DNA of 45,265 nt from Oscillospiraceae bacterium (GTDB lineage: Bacteria > Bacillota > Clostridia > Oscillospirales > CAG-272): the NCBI GenBank assembly GCA_015063855.1, contig SVTI01000008.1, positions 1-45,265 of the forward strand, read 5' to 3'. Under the pieces are notes generated by a model. The model was not told the DNA's origin. It saw only the letters and a program-made list of their open reading frames with translations, and made no database searches. Below are positions 7,741-16,755 of this stretch, one piece after another (position 1 is the stretch's first letter; each line of letters starts with the position of its first letter). Made by a program: the position numbers and the translations under genes.

Positions 7741-7768
7741 AAAAAAATGAAGAGAGCCGAAGCTCTCC
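7741..7768 (-). terminator. Terminator of the ACT-domain gene
   Basis: Immediately after the stop codon, on the minus strand, GAGAGC-TTCG-GCTCTC (7752-7767) is followed by TTCATTTTTTT. The UUCG loop is especially stable. It separates this gene from spoIIAA. Confidence 0.88.
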
Positions 7769-8131
7769 TTAAATTTCATATCCTTTGCTTTTTAAAGCAC
7801 TTTTAGCCTTGAAGCTATGTTTTGCCTCAATAAATATATAATCGGTATTATACGTAGATATCGCAAATACCGGAACCTTTGCCTCTGCAAGGGCGGTGGT
7901 TATCTCTGCCAATATTCCTATAAGCGAAAAATCAAGAGTACCCTCTATACGAAAGCCCATCATAGTGTCCTTTCGGGATATTACGTTTTCGGGTATATCC
8001 TCAGTTTTGCATACAAGGGATATTTCTTCGTCGGTTACGCTTAAAAAGGAAAATTCCTTATTAAATATGTCATTTTCAACAGACTTAAGCTTGCAAATGC
8101 TGAAAAGATGGGGAAGTGTCTTTATCTTCAT
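7769..8131 (-). CDS. ACT-domain protein
   Basis: The 120-residue protein belongs to the small ACT-like family (COG3603 type) with two compact ligand-binding folds. The second half (GFRIEGTLDFSLIGILAEIT, VPVFAISTYNTDYIFIEAKH) is the recognisable ACT part. Such domains usually bind amino acids, but no enzyme domain is attached and the ligand is unknown. AAGGAG lies 9 bases before the ATG. It is transcribed alone, divergently from comEC. Confidence 0.85.
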   Translation of the reverse strand: MKIKTLPHLFSICKLKSVENDIFNKEFSFLSVTDEEISLVCKTEDIPENVISRKDTMMGFRIEGTLDFSLIGILAEITTALAEAKVPVFAISTYNTDYIFIEAKHSFKAKSALKSKGYEI

Positions 8132-8174
8132 TTATATATGCTCCTTGCTTGTTTCTTTATAATAGAGATAACTG

Positions 8175-8203
8175 ATTTTATCACAGTGTTTTATAAAAAT
8201 CAA
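8175..8203 (-). promoter_or_regulatory. Likely promoter of the ACT-domain gene
   Basis: On the minus strand, -35 TTGATT (8198-8203) and -10 TAAAAT (8175-8180) are 17 bases apart. The predicted start is about 35 bases before the ATG. Confidence 0.65.
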
Positions 8204-8227
8204 TATTCTTACATAAAAATGTATATA

Positions 8228-8256
8228 TTGACACGTGACAGGCTTTGCTTTATAAT
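8228..8256 (+). promoter_or_regulatory. Perfect consensus promoter for a leaderless comEC mRNA
   Basis: TTGACA (8228-8233), a 17-base spacer and TATAAT (8251-8256) match the sigma-A consensus at all 12 positions. Transcription should begin about 7 bases after the -10 box, at 8263-8264. That coincides with the ATG of comEC at 8264, so the mRNA would have little or no 5' leader. Confidence 0.85.
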
Positions 8257-8263
8257 TGTTGTT

Positions 8264-10504
8264 ATGAAGATATTTTATAAAAGACCGCTTGCTTTCTGTC
8301 TTGCGGTATTTCTTGGCTTTTGCCTTATATTCTTTTATATTTCTCCCGTTATCAAGCTGATTGTATTTACGTTGTCACTTGCAGCCTTTATACTTCTTAT
8401 GTTTAAGGGCAGACATCTTGACAGGCTGACGGGAGTTCTTTTGGCGCTCGTGATTTCCTCGTCATTGTCCTTTATATACTTCGACCTTATCGTTTATGAC
8501 GAGATAAATCTTAACATGAACAAGGGCAGAGCCGAGGCAATAGTTGACGAAATTACCTATCAGGAGGATCATACCGTCTTCTTTAACGGAAGAATACTGA
8601 AGCTTGAGGGTAAAAATGTTGAATATAAGTGTAACGTAGGCAGCTTTGTGCTTCCCGAGGAGATCAAAGAGGGAGACGTTATACGCTGTGAGCTTACCTT
8701 CTCCGAATTTCCCGAGGACAACTACGGCTTTAATGAAAAAACCTATTACCGTGCAAGGGGTATTTGGATAAATGCCGATATAGAGACCGAGGACGGCTTT
8801 GAAATAATTGGTCACAAGGATAACCGCGCGACGGAATTCTTCAATAATGTCAGAACTTATTGTACAGCTCTCTTTGATCGATATACCGATTCTGACACCG
8901 CAGCTCTTCTTTCTGCGCTTACCGTAGGTGATAAGGCTGAGCTTGATGACTCGGTAAGAAGAGATTTTACAAGATGCGGTGTGTCTCACATGCTTGCCAT
9001 AAGCGGTATGCATTTAGCGGTATTCATGGGATGTATCTCTCTTTTTGCCGGATTTCTGAAAATAAGGAAACGTGTTATTTCGCTTATAGTGATTTTCTTC
9101 TGTCTTTTCTTTATCTTTATAACCGGAGCCTCCGCATCTGTACTTCGTGCGAGTATAATGTTTATAATTATGGCTCTCGGTGATTTTGTAAAGAGGGATA
9201 AGGATTCTTTGACCTCACTCTTTACGGCGGTATCTCTTATAGTTGTGATTTCTCCGTCTTCCGTGTTTGACGTAGGACTTATACTCTCCTTTACCTCGAC
9301 GCTTGGCATAATCATAGTTGTCGGAAGTGTGATGAGAAGGCTTAAGAGCGAGACTAAGCCTCTTAAACGCTTTTTGTCTTCGATAATGCTTTCTATAATA
9401 ACCACCTTGTCGGCACTGAGCTTTTCTCTTTTGCCGATGGTACTGTGCTTCGATACCTTCTCTCTTGCGGGAGTTGTGTCAAATCTTATATTGAATCCTC
9501 TTATTACGGCTATATTATTCTGTATACCTGTGTTCTTTATTTTGTCTCCCATTCATCTTATGTGCTTGGCTGTGGGTGCGGTTCTTGATATACTTGTCGA
9601 TCCATTCTTATATTTGATATCTGTCATATCCTCTGTATCGGGTATCACGGTAAGTCTTAATTATCCCTTTGTGTACTATACCCTTATTGCCTATGGAGTC
9701 GGTTTTGTAACTGCTTTTATATTCAGAAAGAAGATATACTTTCTTATGTCCTATCTTCTCTGGATACTCTGCTTTACTCTGTCGGTGCTGATATATAACG
9801 GCAGCTATAATCAAGAGGCGGACGTTCTGTTTTCATCTCAAGGCGGAAATGACGCTTTTATTATAAGGAAGGGTGCGGATACTCTGTATATCGATTTCGG
9901 AAAGGGAAGCAGTACCTCCGCCAAAAGAAGCTTCTACATGCTTTCAAGAGAGCTGTATTCCTGTGAGCTTGATGCATGGGTAGTGTCGAAGTATTCGGAC
10001 AGACATAAAACGACTTTGTATAATTATACCAAGCTTCAGCATATCGATTATATCTATCTTCCCGTACCCCGTGACGAAACAGAGAGTGTCATAGCCGAGG
10101 AGACCGAAAGCTCATGTCTTGAAAACGGGGCCAAGGTCTTATACTATGAATACGGACGGGAATTCTGTATAAACGGTGTCAAAGTAGAGATATCAGCTCC
10201 CGAATATATCAAGGACTCCTCCGTTCCCGTTCAGTCGGGTGAGATAGAGTATAGCGGTGAGGATATTGCCTATTACGGCAAGGGGTATTTTGAGATCGGT
10301 GACAGCCTTTATGATGCAATGGATATCGTTATCGGAGAGGCCGGCTCGGGTAAAAGACAGAGTGTATCTCCCGAGCTTGAATGCGAAAGGCTGATAATTA
10401 CAGATTACAACGAAACTGCCGGGAAGAATGTTGATAGTGATAAAAGAATACTCCTTGATGACGAAAAACCCTATATAAAAATGCGAATAGGTCAAAAGAA
10501 TTAA
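8264..10504 (+). CDS. comEC: ComEC/Rec2 family DNA-uptake channel
   Basis: ComEC forms the inner-membrane channel for single-stranded DNA during transformation. The 746-residue product has N-terminal membrane helices, a soluble OB-like region, then the multi-helix competence core with CGVSHMLAISGMHL (about residue 240). The C-terminal part (from about residue 519) keeps the shape of the metallo-beta-lactamase-like domain (ADVLFSS...DTLYIDFGKG). However, the usual HxHxDH metal site is replaced by SKYSDRHKT (about residue 573), so nuclease activity is probably lost. The ATG at 8264 has no Shine-Dalgarno sequence and sits at the predicted transcription start. A longer reading from 8108 would lie upstream of the promoter and over the ACT gene. 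Confidence 0.9.
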   Translation: MKIFYKRPLAFCLAVFLGFCLIFFYISPVIKLIVFTLSLAAFILLMFKGRHLDRLTGVLLALVISSSLSFIYFDLIVYDEINLNMNKGRAEAIVDEITYQEDHTVFFNGRILKLEGKNVEYKCNVGSFVLPEEIKEGDVIRCELTFSEFPEDNYGFNEKTYYRARGIWINADIETEDGFEIIGHKDNRATEFFNNVRTYCTALFDRYTDSDTAALLSALTVGDKAELDDSVRRDFTRCGVSHMLAISGMHLAVFMGCISLFAGFLKIRKRVISLIVIFFCLFFIFITGASASVLRASIMFIIMALGDFVKRDKDSLTSLFTAVSLIVVISPSSVFDVGLILSFTSTLGIIIVVGSVMRRLKSETKPLKRFLSSIMLSIITTLSALSFSLLPMVLCFDTFSLAGVVSNLILNPLITAILFCIPVFFILSPIHLMCLAVGAVLDILVDPFLYLISVISSVSGITVSLNYPFVYYTLIAYGVGFVTAFIFRKKIYFLMSYLLWILCFTLSVLIYNGSYNQEADVLFSSQGGNDAFIIRKGADTLYIDFGKGSSTSAKRSFYMLSRELYSCELDAWVVSKYSDRHKTTLYNYTKLQHIDYIYLPVPRDETESVIAEETESSCLENGAKVLYYEYGREFCINGVKVEISAPEYIKDSSVPVQSGEIEYSGEDIAYYGKGYFEIGDSLYDAMDIVIGEAGSGKRQSVSPELECERLIITDYNETAGKNVDSDKRILLDDEKPYIKMRIGQKN

Positions 10505-10535
10505 GGAAAAATATACATATAAATAATATATACTA

Positions 10536-10564
10536 TTGAAAAATTCTTTTTAATGTAGTATAAT
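10536..10564 (+). promoter_or_regulatory. Sigma-A promoter of the ymfF-to-murE operon
   Basis: TTGAAA (10536-10541), a 17-base spacer and TATAAT (10559-10564). The ymfF ATG follows about 24 bases downstream of the predicted start. It appears to be the main promoter for the genes up to 20686, as no other gap in that unit exceeds 21 bases. Confidence 0.85.
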
Positions 10565-10594
10565 ATATTATTATTAATTTTAAGAAGGTATATA

Positions 10595-11881
10595 ATGTCT
10601 GTAAAAAGAATCGAATTGACCAAGGGTGTATATCTCAACGTAGTTGATACGCCCAAGTTTAAAAATAATTATCTGTCGGTTTCCTTTGCTTCTCCTTTGA
10701 GCAGGGAAACGGCGTCTATGAATGCGCTTCTTCCTCTTATTCTCACAAGGGGAACTGTAAGCTATCCCACAATGGAAAAGATGAGCATAGCTCTCGATAC
10801 GCTCTATGCAAGCACCATAAACACACGCTGCTTTAAAAAGGGCGAGATACAGTTCTGCGGCTTCAACTGCGGTATACTCAATAATTCCTACGCTCCCGAC
10901 GGATGTGATATCATAGGCGGAACTCTTGATATCCTTCACGAGGTAATATTCAGACCTTATCTTGAGGATGGTGTTTTCAGCGTAAAATATCTTGAGACAG
11001 AGAAGCAGAATCTCTGTGACCGTATTGCGGCACAGATCAACAATAAGAACTCCTATGCCATGCAGAGGGCAAACGAGGAGATGTGTAAGGATGAGGCATA
11101 CGGGATCTCCTCTCTCGGTTATGCCGAGGATATCGAAAAGGTAGATGCCGATACTCTCTATAAGCATTATCTTGAGCTTATCGATACCGCAAGGGTGGAG
11201 ATATTCTTTGTCGGAAGCTACAGCGAGGATATCGGTGACAAGATAAAGAGTACGCTTGATTTTAAGCCGAGAGAGCCTATTGCTCTTGAAACAAAGGTTA
11301 TAAGAAAAGCGTCAGAGATCAAAAATATCCAAGAGCCTCAGCCCGTAACTCAAGCAAAGCTCACCCTGGGCTTCAGAACGGGTAAGGTGCTTTCGGACGG
11401 TGATTTCTATAAGTTCGTTGTGTTTAATTCTATTTTCAGCTCATCTCCCACAAGCAAGCTCTTTATGAACGTCAGAGAAAAGCTGAGCCTTTGTTACTAC
11501 TGCAGAAGTGTTCCCGAACCTCAGAAGGGTGTAATGCTCGTAGCAGCGGGAATCGAAAAGAATAACAGAGAAAAGGCATACAACGAGATACTCAATCAGT
11601 TAAACGATATAGTAATAGGTAATATAAGCGATGACGAGCTTCTCTCTGCAAAGAGCTCTATCCTTAATTCCTACCGTGAGCTTGACGACAGTCCCGAGGG
11701 AATGGAAAACTGGTATCTCGGCAGAATGCTTGCAGGCATGAACGATTCGCCTGCAGAGGTATCCGAGCAGGTAATGACGGTTACAAAGGAAGATATCTCA
11801 TCCGTAGCCAAGGAAATAACCCTTGATACGGTATACTTTATGGATCCTACCTTGGAAGGGGAGGCAGAGGACGATGAATAA
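10595..11881 (+). CDS. ymfF: M16-like protein YmfF
   Basis: The 428-residue protein is a member of the M16 peptidase superfamily but has no HxxEH zinc motif, as expected for YmfF (listed in databases as EF-P 5-aminopentanol modification-associated protein YfmF). It probably forms a non-catalytic partner of YmfH. Recognisable parts are the N-terminal half (FASPLSRETASMNALLPLIL) and the C-terminal M16 half (SSSPTSKLFMNVREKLSLCY). GAAGG lies upstream of the ATG. It is the first gene of the operon and overlaps ymfH by 8 bases. Confidence 0.88.
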   Translation: MSVKRIELTKGVYLNVVDTPKFKNNYLSVSFASPLSRETASMNALLPLILTRGTVSYPTMEKMSIALDTLYASTINTRCFKKGEIQFCGFNCGILNNSYAPDGCDIIGGTLDILHEVIFRPYLEDGVFSVKYLETEKQNLCDRIAAQINNKNSYAMQRANEEMCKDEAYGISSLGYAEDIEKVDADTLYKHYLELIDTARVEIFFVGSYSEDIGDKIKSTLDFKPREPIALETKVIRKASEIKNIQEPQPVTQAKLTLGFRTGKVLSDGDFYKFVVFNSIFSSSPTSKLFMNVREKLSLCYYCRSVPEPQKGVMLVAAGIEKNNREKAYNEILNQLNDIVIGNISDDELLSAKSSILNSYRELDDSPEGMENWYLGRMLAGMNDSPAEVSEQVMTVTKEDISSVAKEITLDTVYFMDPTLEGEAEDDE

Positions 11882-13166
11882 TATAATTGAAAGATCAAAC
11901 AGCCTTCTCGGTGAAAAATATTATTATATAAAGCATAAAAGCGGTCTTGACGTCTACGTATTTCCGAAGAAGATGGCAAGCACCTACGCTCTGTTCGGAA
12001 CCAAGTACGGCTCTGTTGACTGCCGCTTTAAAAAGGCGGGAGATAAGGACTTTATTGAGGTTCCCGACGGTATCGCACATTTCCTTGAGCACAAGATGTT
12101 TGAGAATGAAAACGGCGAGGATACCTTTGCGCGGTTTGCAAAGACCGGTGCACAGGCAAACGCCTATACCTCTTTCGGTATGACCGCATATCTCTTCTCG
12201 GCTACCGATAAGGTCTACGAATCCCTTGATATTCTCCTTGACTTTGTAACCCATCCTTATTTCACGGCAGAAACGGTGGAGAAGGAGCAGGGAATTATTG
12301 CCCAGGAAATAAGAATGTGCGAGGATAATCCCGGAAGAGCCCTTACCTTCGGTATGCTTCAGTCGATGTATAAAGATCACAACGTGCGTATCGAGATCGC
12401 AGGCACCGTTGATTCTATCGCAGAGATAACTCCCGAGCTTCTCTACAGCTGCTATAACACCTTCTATAACCTCAATAATATGGCTTTGGTGGTGTGCGGA
12501 GACGTTGATGTTGCTTCTGTGCTTGAATGTGCAGACCGTAATCTTAAAAAGAGCGAGCCCTTTGACGTTATAAGCGAGGCTAAGCCCGAGCAAGCACAGG
12601 TAGTCGAGAAGCGCAGATGCTATAAGATGCAGGTATCTATGCCTATGTTCTCGATAGGTGTCAAGGATATCGATATAAGCGCAGATCCCGATGAAAGAAT
12701 GAAGAAGAGTGCGGCAATGTCAGTTATTTCGGATATGCTCTTCGGCAAATCCTCAACCTTCTATAACGAGCTCTATGACGAGGGTGTTATCTCAGGCTCT
12801 CTTGATCCCTGGGCATCCCACAATAAATCGTATTCCTTCCTCAGTATTTCAGGCGAAGCTAAGGATCCTGAGGAGGTTTATTCGAGATTCGCCTTGCTGG
12901 TCGAGCAGACTAAGAAAACCGGACTTAACAAAGAGGACTTTGAGAGATGTAAGCGCGTTATGTATGCGGGTATGGTCAAGAGCTTTGATTCTACCGAGGA
13001 GATAGCAAATAATTTCCTCGATTATGTGTTTGACGACGGAGATATTCTTGAGTTTACCGATTTTATGGGCAATCTTGAATACGACTATACAAACGAACTC
13101 TTCAAATCGATGTTTCGCTGTGAGTACTACACCATGACAACTGTAGTACCTGTAGATAAGGAGTAG
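11874..13166 (+). CDS. ymfH: M16 zinc peptidase YmfH
   Basis: The 430-residue protein is the catalytic-type M16 partner. It has the inverted zinc motif H69-x-x-E72-H73 (AHFLEHKMF) and a distal glutamate region (EKEQGIIAQEIRM). In Bacillus ymfF-ymfH-ymfI lie together and are linked to EF-P modification; ymfI is not present here. The ATG at 11874 has GGAGG 9 bases upstream and lies inside the end of ymfF (ATGAATAA overlap), which fixes the start. Confidence 0.9.
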   Translation: MNNIIERSNSLLGEKYYYIKHKSGLDVYVFPKKMASTYALFGTKYGSVDCRFKKAGDKDFIEVPDGIAHFLEHKMFENENGEDTFARFAKTGAQANAYTSFGMTAYLFSATDKVYESLDILLDFVTHPYFTAETVEKEQGIIAQEIRMCEDNPGRALTFGMLQSMYKDHNVRIEIAGTVDSIAEITPELLYSCYNTFYNLNNMALVVCGDVDVASVLECADRNLKKSEPFDVISEAKPEQAQVVEKRRCYKMQVSMPMFSIGVKDIDISADPDERMKKSAAMSVISDMLFGKSSTFYNELYDEGVISGSLDPWASHNKSYSFLSISGEAKDPEEVYSRFALLVEQTKKTGLNKEDFERCKRVMYAGMVKSFDSTEEIANNFLDYVFDDGDILEFTDFMGNLEYDYTNELFKSMFRCEYYTMTTVVPVDKE

Positions 13167-13169
13167 CAA

Positions 13170-14078
13170 ATGAATACAGTTTCTTTTCCCAATATAGGAA
13201 TAAACGATCTTAAACTCGATTCGGTGGCATTTACTCTCTTCGGACATGAGATCGCGTGGTACGGTATAATCATTACTTTGGCTATAATAGCCGCAGTTTT
13301 ATATTCATATCTGCGCCTGAGACAGAAGGGAATAGTGAACGATCACTATCTCGATCTGGCTATAGCGACGGTGGTGTTTGGTGTTATAGGTACAAGACTT
13401 TTCTATGTATTGACCAATCTCGACCAATATGATTCCTTCTGGGATGTATTTAAGGTCTGGGAGGGCGGTCTTGCCATCTACGGCGGTATAATAGGCGGCT
13501 GCTCGGCACTTATTATTGCCGCATGGATCAAGAAGATGTACATCCCCGTAGTCCTTGACTGCGTTGGACCGGGTGTAATGCTCGGTCAGATGATCGGCAG
13601 ATGGGGAAACTTCATGAACGCCGAGGCATACGGCTCTACCGAGAGCTTCGTATTCTTCGGTAAGAGCTATGTGCTTGACGGCTGGAAGGAAAAGAACCCC
13701 TTTACCATGGTCATTAACGGCGAAATTTATGCACAGCCCACATTCCTGTACGAATGTGTATGGAATCTTTTCGGCTTCGTGCTTATCAATATTTTTTACA
13801 AAAAGAAGAAGTTTGACGGCGATGTTGCCCTCTGGTATCTCGGCTGGTACGGTTTCGGAAGAATGTTTATCGAGGGACTTCGTACCGACTCGCTCTTCTT
13901 CGGCTCTGTCAAGGCTTCTCAGCTTATAGGTCTTTTATTCTTCTTAGGCTGTCTTGCTGCGATTATAATTTTAAGAATAAAAAAATTCAACGTTATAAGA
14001 CCTCTTTACCTTAAGGATAAGGAAGAGGACGACCTGCCTGATGACAAGGAGGATGATGAAGATGGCACAGATAATTGA
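13170..14078 (+). CDS. lgt: Prolipoprotein diacylglyceryl transferase
   Basis: Lgt attaches diacylglycerol to the lipobox cysteine of prolipoproteins in the membrane. The 302-residue product has about seven membrane segments and the Lgt signature around GRWGNFMNAEAYG, with HEIAWYG near the N terminus. The C terminus is a very acidic cytoplasmic tail (KEEDDLPDDKEDDEDG). AAGGAG precedes the ATG, which lies 3 bases after ymfH. The substrate class is present in the window: the VanY-type protein has a lipobox. Confidence 0.97.
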   Translation: MNTVSFPNIGINDLKLDSVAFTLFGHEIAWYGIIITLAIIAAVLYSYLRLRQKGIVNDHYLDLAIATVVFGVIGTRLFYVLTNLDQYDSFWDVFKVWEGGLAIYGGIIGGCSALIIAAWIKKMYIPVVLDCVGPGVMLGQMIGRWGNFMNAEAYGSTESFVFFGKSYVLDGWKEKNPFTMVINGEIYAQPTFLYECVWNLFGFVLINIFYKKKKFDGDVALWYLGWYGFGRMFIEGLRTDSLFFGSVKASQLIGLLFFLGCLAAIIILRIKKFNVIRPLYLKDKEEDDLPDDKEDDEDGTDN

Positions 14079-14904
14079 CGGTAAAGCGGTATCCGCCGCA
14101 GAAAGAGAGCTTATCAAGGCTCAGGTTGAAAAAATGGAGACAAAACCGGGACTTGCGGTTATCCTTGTAGGAAGCGATCCCGCCTCTCAGGTATATGTAA
14201 AAAATAAGAAACTCGGCTGTGCTCAGTGCGGCATATATTCCGAGAGTTATGACCTTCCCGAGGAGACTACAGAGGATGAGCTTCTTGATCTTATTGAAAA
14301 GCTCAACGTAAAGGAGGATATTCACGGTATCCTCGTTCAGCTTCCTTTACCCAAGCATATAGATGAGAATGCTGTTATCAATGCTATCACCCCCACTAAG
14401 GACGTTGATGCTTTTCATCCGGTAAACGTAGGTAAGATAATGACGGGCGACTATGACTTCTTACCCTGTACTCCTGCAGGTGTTATGTGCCTTCTTTCTC
14501 ATTACGGTATCGATCCTGCAGGCAAGGAATGTGTTGTTGTGGGCAGAAGTAATATTGTAGGTAAGCCTCAGGCGATGCTTCTCTTACATGCAAACGGTAC
14601 GGTTACCATCTGTCATTCAAAGACCAAGGATCTTCGCGCTAAATGTCTCTCTGCCGATATACTTGTAGCCGCTATAGGTAAAGCGGACTTTATCACGGGC
14701 GATATGATCAAGGAGGGTGCGGTAGTGGTTGATGTCGGTATCAACCGCCGTGCTGACGGTAAGCTTACCGGTGACGTTGATTTTGCAAGCTGCGAGCCTA
14801 AAGCATCCTTTATTACTCCCGTTCCGGGCGGCGTTGGACCTATGACTATTACCATGCTTTTAAAGAACACCGTAAAAGCCGCAGAGCTTTATTCAAAGAA
14901 ATAA
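14062..14904 (+). CDS. folD: Methylenetetrahydrofolate dehydrogenase/cyclohydrolase
   Basis: FolD interconverts 5,10-methylene-, methenyl- and 10-formyl-tetrahydrofolate. The 280-residue protein shows the family motifs YVKNKKLGC (catalytic lysine region), QLPLPKHID, PTKDVDAFHPVN, the nucleotide-binding GRSNIVGKPQAMLL and PVPGGVGPMT. The start at ATG 14062 has AAGGAGG 9 bases upstream and overlaps the end of lgt by 17 bases. Upstream ATGs at 14053 and 14056 are too close to the Shine-Dalgarno sequence. Confidence 0.97.
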   Translation: MAQIIDGKAVSAAERELIKAQVEKMETKPGLAVILVGSDPASQVYVKNKKLGCAQCGIYSESYDLPEETTEDELLDLIEKLNVKEDIHGILVQLPLPKHIDENAVINAITPTKDVDAFHPVNVGKIMTGDYDFLPCTPAGVMCLLSHYGIDPAGKECVVVGRSNIVGKPQAMLLLHANGTVTICHSKTKDLRAKCLSADILVAAIGKADFITGDMIKEGAVVVDVGINRRADGKLTGDVDFASCEPKASFITPVPGGVGPMTITMLLKNTVKAAELYSKK

Positions 14905-14914
14905 GGAGATAACT

Positions 14915-16750
14915 ATGTGCGGATTTGTAGGCTTTGTATCCAAAATCGAAAATAAAAAAGAAATACTTAATAAAATGATGGATAGAATAATCCATCGCGG
15001 TCCCGATATGGCAGGCGAATACATAGAGGGGGACGTAGCATTAGGCTTCCGCCGACTTAGTATTCTCGATCTGAGTGAAGCAGGCAGACAGCCTATGACG
15101 AGTGAGGACGGTAACGTTACCATTACCTTCAACGGCGAGATATATAACTTTATGGATATCCGCCGTGATCTTGAAAAGCTCGGTCATACCTTTAAGAGTA
15201 ACTGTGACACAGAGGCTCTGCTTCGCGGTTATATCGAATACGGAGAGGATATCGTTTATAAGCTCCGCGGCATGTTTGCCTTTGTTATATGGGATAAACA
15301 GAAAAATAAGCTCTTCGGTGCAAGAGACTTCTTCGGTATTAAGCCCTTCTATTATACCAAAGCAAAGAACGGCAGCTTCCTTTTCGGCTCTGAGATCAAG
15401 AGCTTTCTCGATCATCCAGATTTTGAAAAGGCGGTAAACAAGGACGCTCTTCGTCCCTATCTTACCTTCCAGTATTCATCCCAGCCTGAGACCTTTTTTG
15501 AGGGTGTATATAAGCTTCCTCCTGCTCATTATTTCGTTTATGAAAAGGGTAATATGACCGTAAAGAGATACTGGGACGTTGATTTTGACTCAAAGGATAA
15601 GCCCTTTGACGAATATAAAAAGGAGCTTGATAAGGTCATTAACGAATCTGTCGCAGCTCACCGTATAAGTGACGTTAAGGTTGCATCCTTCCTTTCGGGA
15701 GGTATAGATTCAAGCTATATCACAGCATCCCTTATGCCTGATAAAACCTTCTCGGTAGGTTTTGATTATGATAAATTCAATGAGACCAATTACGCTAAGG
15801 AGCTTTCCGATATCCTCGGTATCGAGAATGTAAGAAAGCTTATAACCGCGGACGAGTGCTTTGAAATGTTCCCGACCATACAGTACCATATGGATGAGCC
15901 TCAGTCTAACCCTTCAAGCGTACCGCTCTATTTCCTTGCAGGACTTGCAACCGAGCATGTTACGGTAGTGCTTTCGGGCGAGGGTGCAGACGAGATATAT
16001 GCAGGCTATGAGGAATATGACGAGAGACCCGCTATGCGTAAATATAAGAAGATGCCCGGCTTTATCAGACGCGGTGCCGCTTCTTTATCCGAGAAGCTCC
16101 CATATTTCAAGGGTCATGATTTCATTATCAAGGGAAGCGGAAAGCCGGAAAACTGGTTTATAGGTCAGGCAAAGGTATTTGACGAGAAGGAAGCAAACGA
16201 TATCGTAAATCCCGAATATCGCAATGCTCCTACCGTCAAGGAGATAACAGGTAAGATATATGACAGAGTTAAGGATAAGGATGAGCTTATCAAGAAGCAG
16301 TATCTTGATCTCAATCTCTGGTTACCCGGTGATATCCTTCTCAAGGCTGATAAGATGAGTATGGCTCACTCGCTTGAATTGAGAGTGCCCTTCCTTGATA
16401 AGGTAGTTATGGAGCATGCCGCAGGCATTCCCTCGAAATATAAGATAACCCCAGAGAATACAAAGTACATTCTCCGCCGTGCCTCAGCGCAGACCCTTCC
16501 CGAGGAATGGGTAAACCGTATCAAGGTTGGATTCCCCGTACCGATACGCTATTGGCTCAGAGAGGAAAAGTATTATAACATAGTTAAGGAATACTTTACC
16601 TCGGATTATGCCAAGGAGTTCTTTGATACGGATAAGCTTATGAAGCTTCTCGATGATCATAAGGCAGAGAAGGCAAACAATCAGCGTAAGATATGGACTG
16701 TATTCACCTTCCTTACCTGGTATAAGAGATTCTTTATTGACGAGGTATAA
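14915..16750 (+). CDS. asnB: Glutamine-hydrolysing asparagine synthase
   Basis: The 611-residue enzyme has an N-terminal glutamine amidotransferase domain (MCGFVGFVSK, catalytic Cys2; RGPDMAG; NGEIYN) and a C-terminal ATP-dependent synthetase domain with the PP-loop SGGIDSS (about residue 259). AAGGAG precedes the ATG. It may make L-asparagine. However, it lies directly before an ATP-grasp ligase, an Asp/Glu racemase and a MurE-type ligase, and an AsnB-type enzyme (AsnH) amidates the D-Asp cross-bridge in Lactococcus, so a peptidoglycan role is plausible. Confidence 0.93.
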   Translation: MCGFVGFVSKIENKKEILNKMMDRIIHRGPDMAGEYIEGDVALGFRRLSILDLSEAGRQPMTSEDGNVTITFNGEIYNFMDIRRDLEKLGHTFKSNCDTEALLRGYIEYGEDIVYKLRGMFAFVIWDKQKNKLFGARDFFGIKPFYYTKAKNGSFLFGSEIKSFLDHPDFEKAVNKDALRPYLTFQYSSQPETFFEGVYKLPPAHYFVYEKGNMTVKRYWDVDFDSKDKPFDEYKKELDKVINESVAAHRISDVKVASFLSGGIDSSYITASLMPDKTFSVGFDYDKFNETNYAKELSDILGIENVRKLITADECFEMFPTIQYHMDEPQSNPSSVPLYFLAGLATEHVTVVLSGEGADEIYAGYEEYDERPAMRKYKKMPGFIRRGAASLSEKLPYFKGHDFIIKGSGKPENWFIGQAKVFDEKEANDIVNPEYRNAPTVKEITGKIYDRVKDKDELIKKQYLDLNLWLPGDILLKADKMSMAHSLELRVPFLDKVVMEHAAGIPSKYKITPENTKYILRRASAQTLPEEWVNRIKVGFPVPIRYWLREEKYYNIVKEYFTSDYAKEFFDTDKLMKLLDDHKAEKANNQRKIWTVFTFLTWYKRFFIDEV

Positions 16751-16755
16751 TTATT

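Noticed and set aside
7736-7743. TTGACA upstream of spoIIAA as a sigma-A -35 box
   Set aside because: The only -10-like box (TAGAAT) is 21 bases away and the TTGACA overlaps the T-tract of the preceding terminator. The true spoIIA promoter remains unassigned.
8108-8263. A longer N terminus of comEC
   Set aside because: It would start upstream of the consensus promoter, overlap the divergent ACT gene and add a stretch without a ribosome binding site.
10580-11167. A 195-residue antisense frame opposite ymfF
   Set aside because: The sense strand encodes a full-length YmfF with a promoter and ribosome binding site; the antisense frame resembles nothing known.
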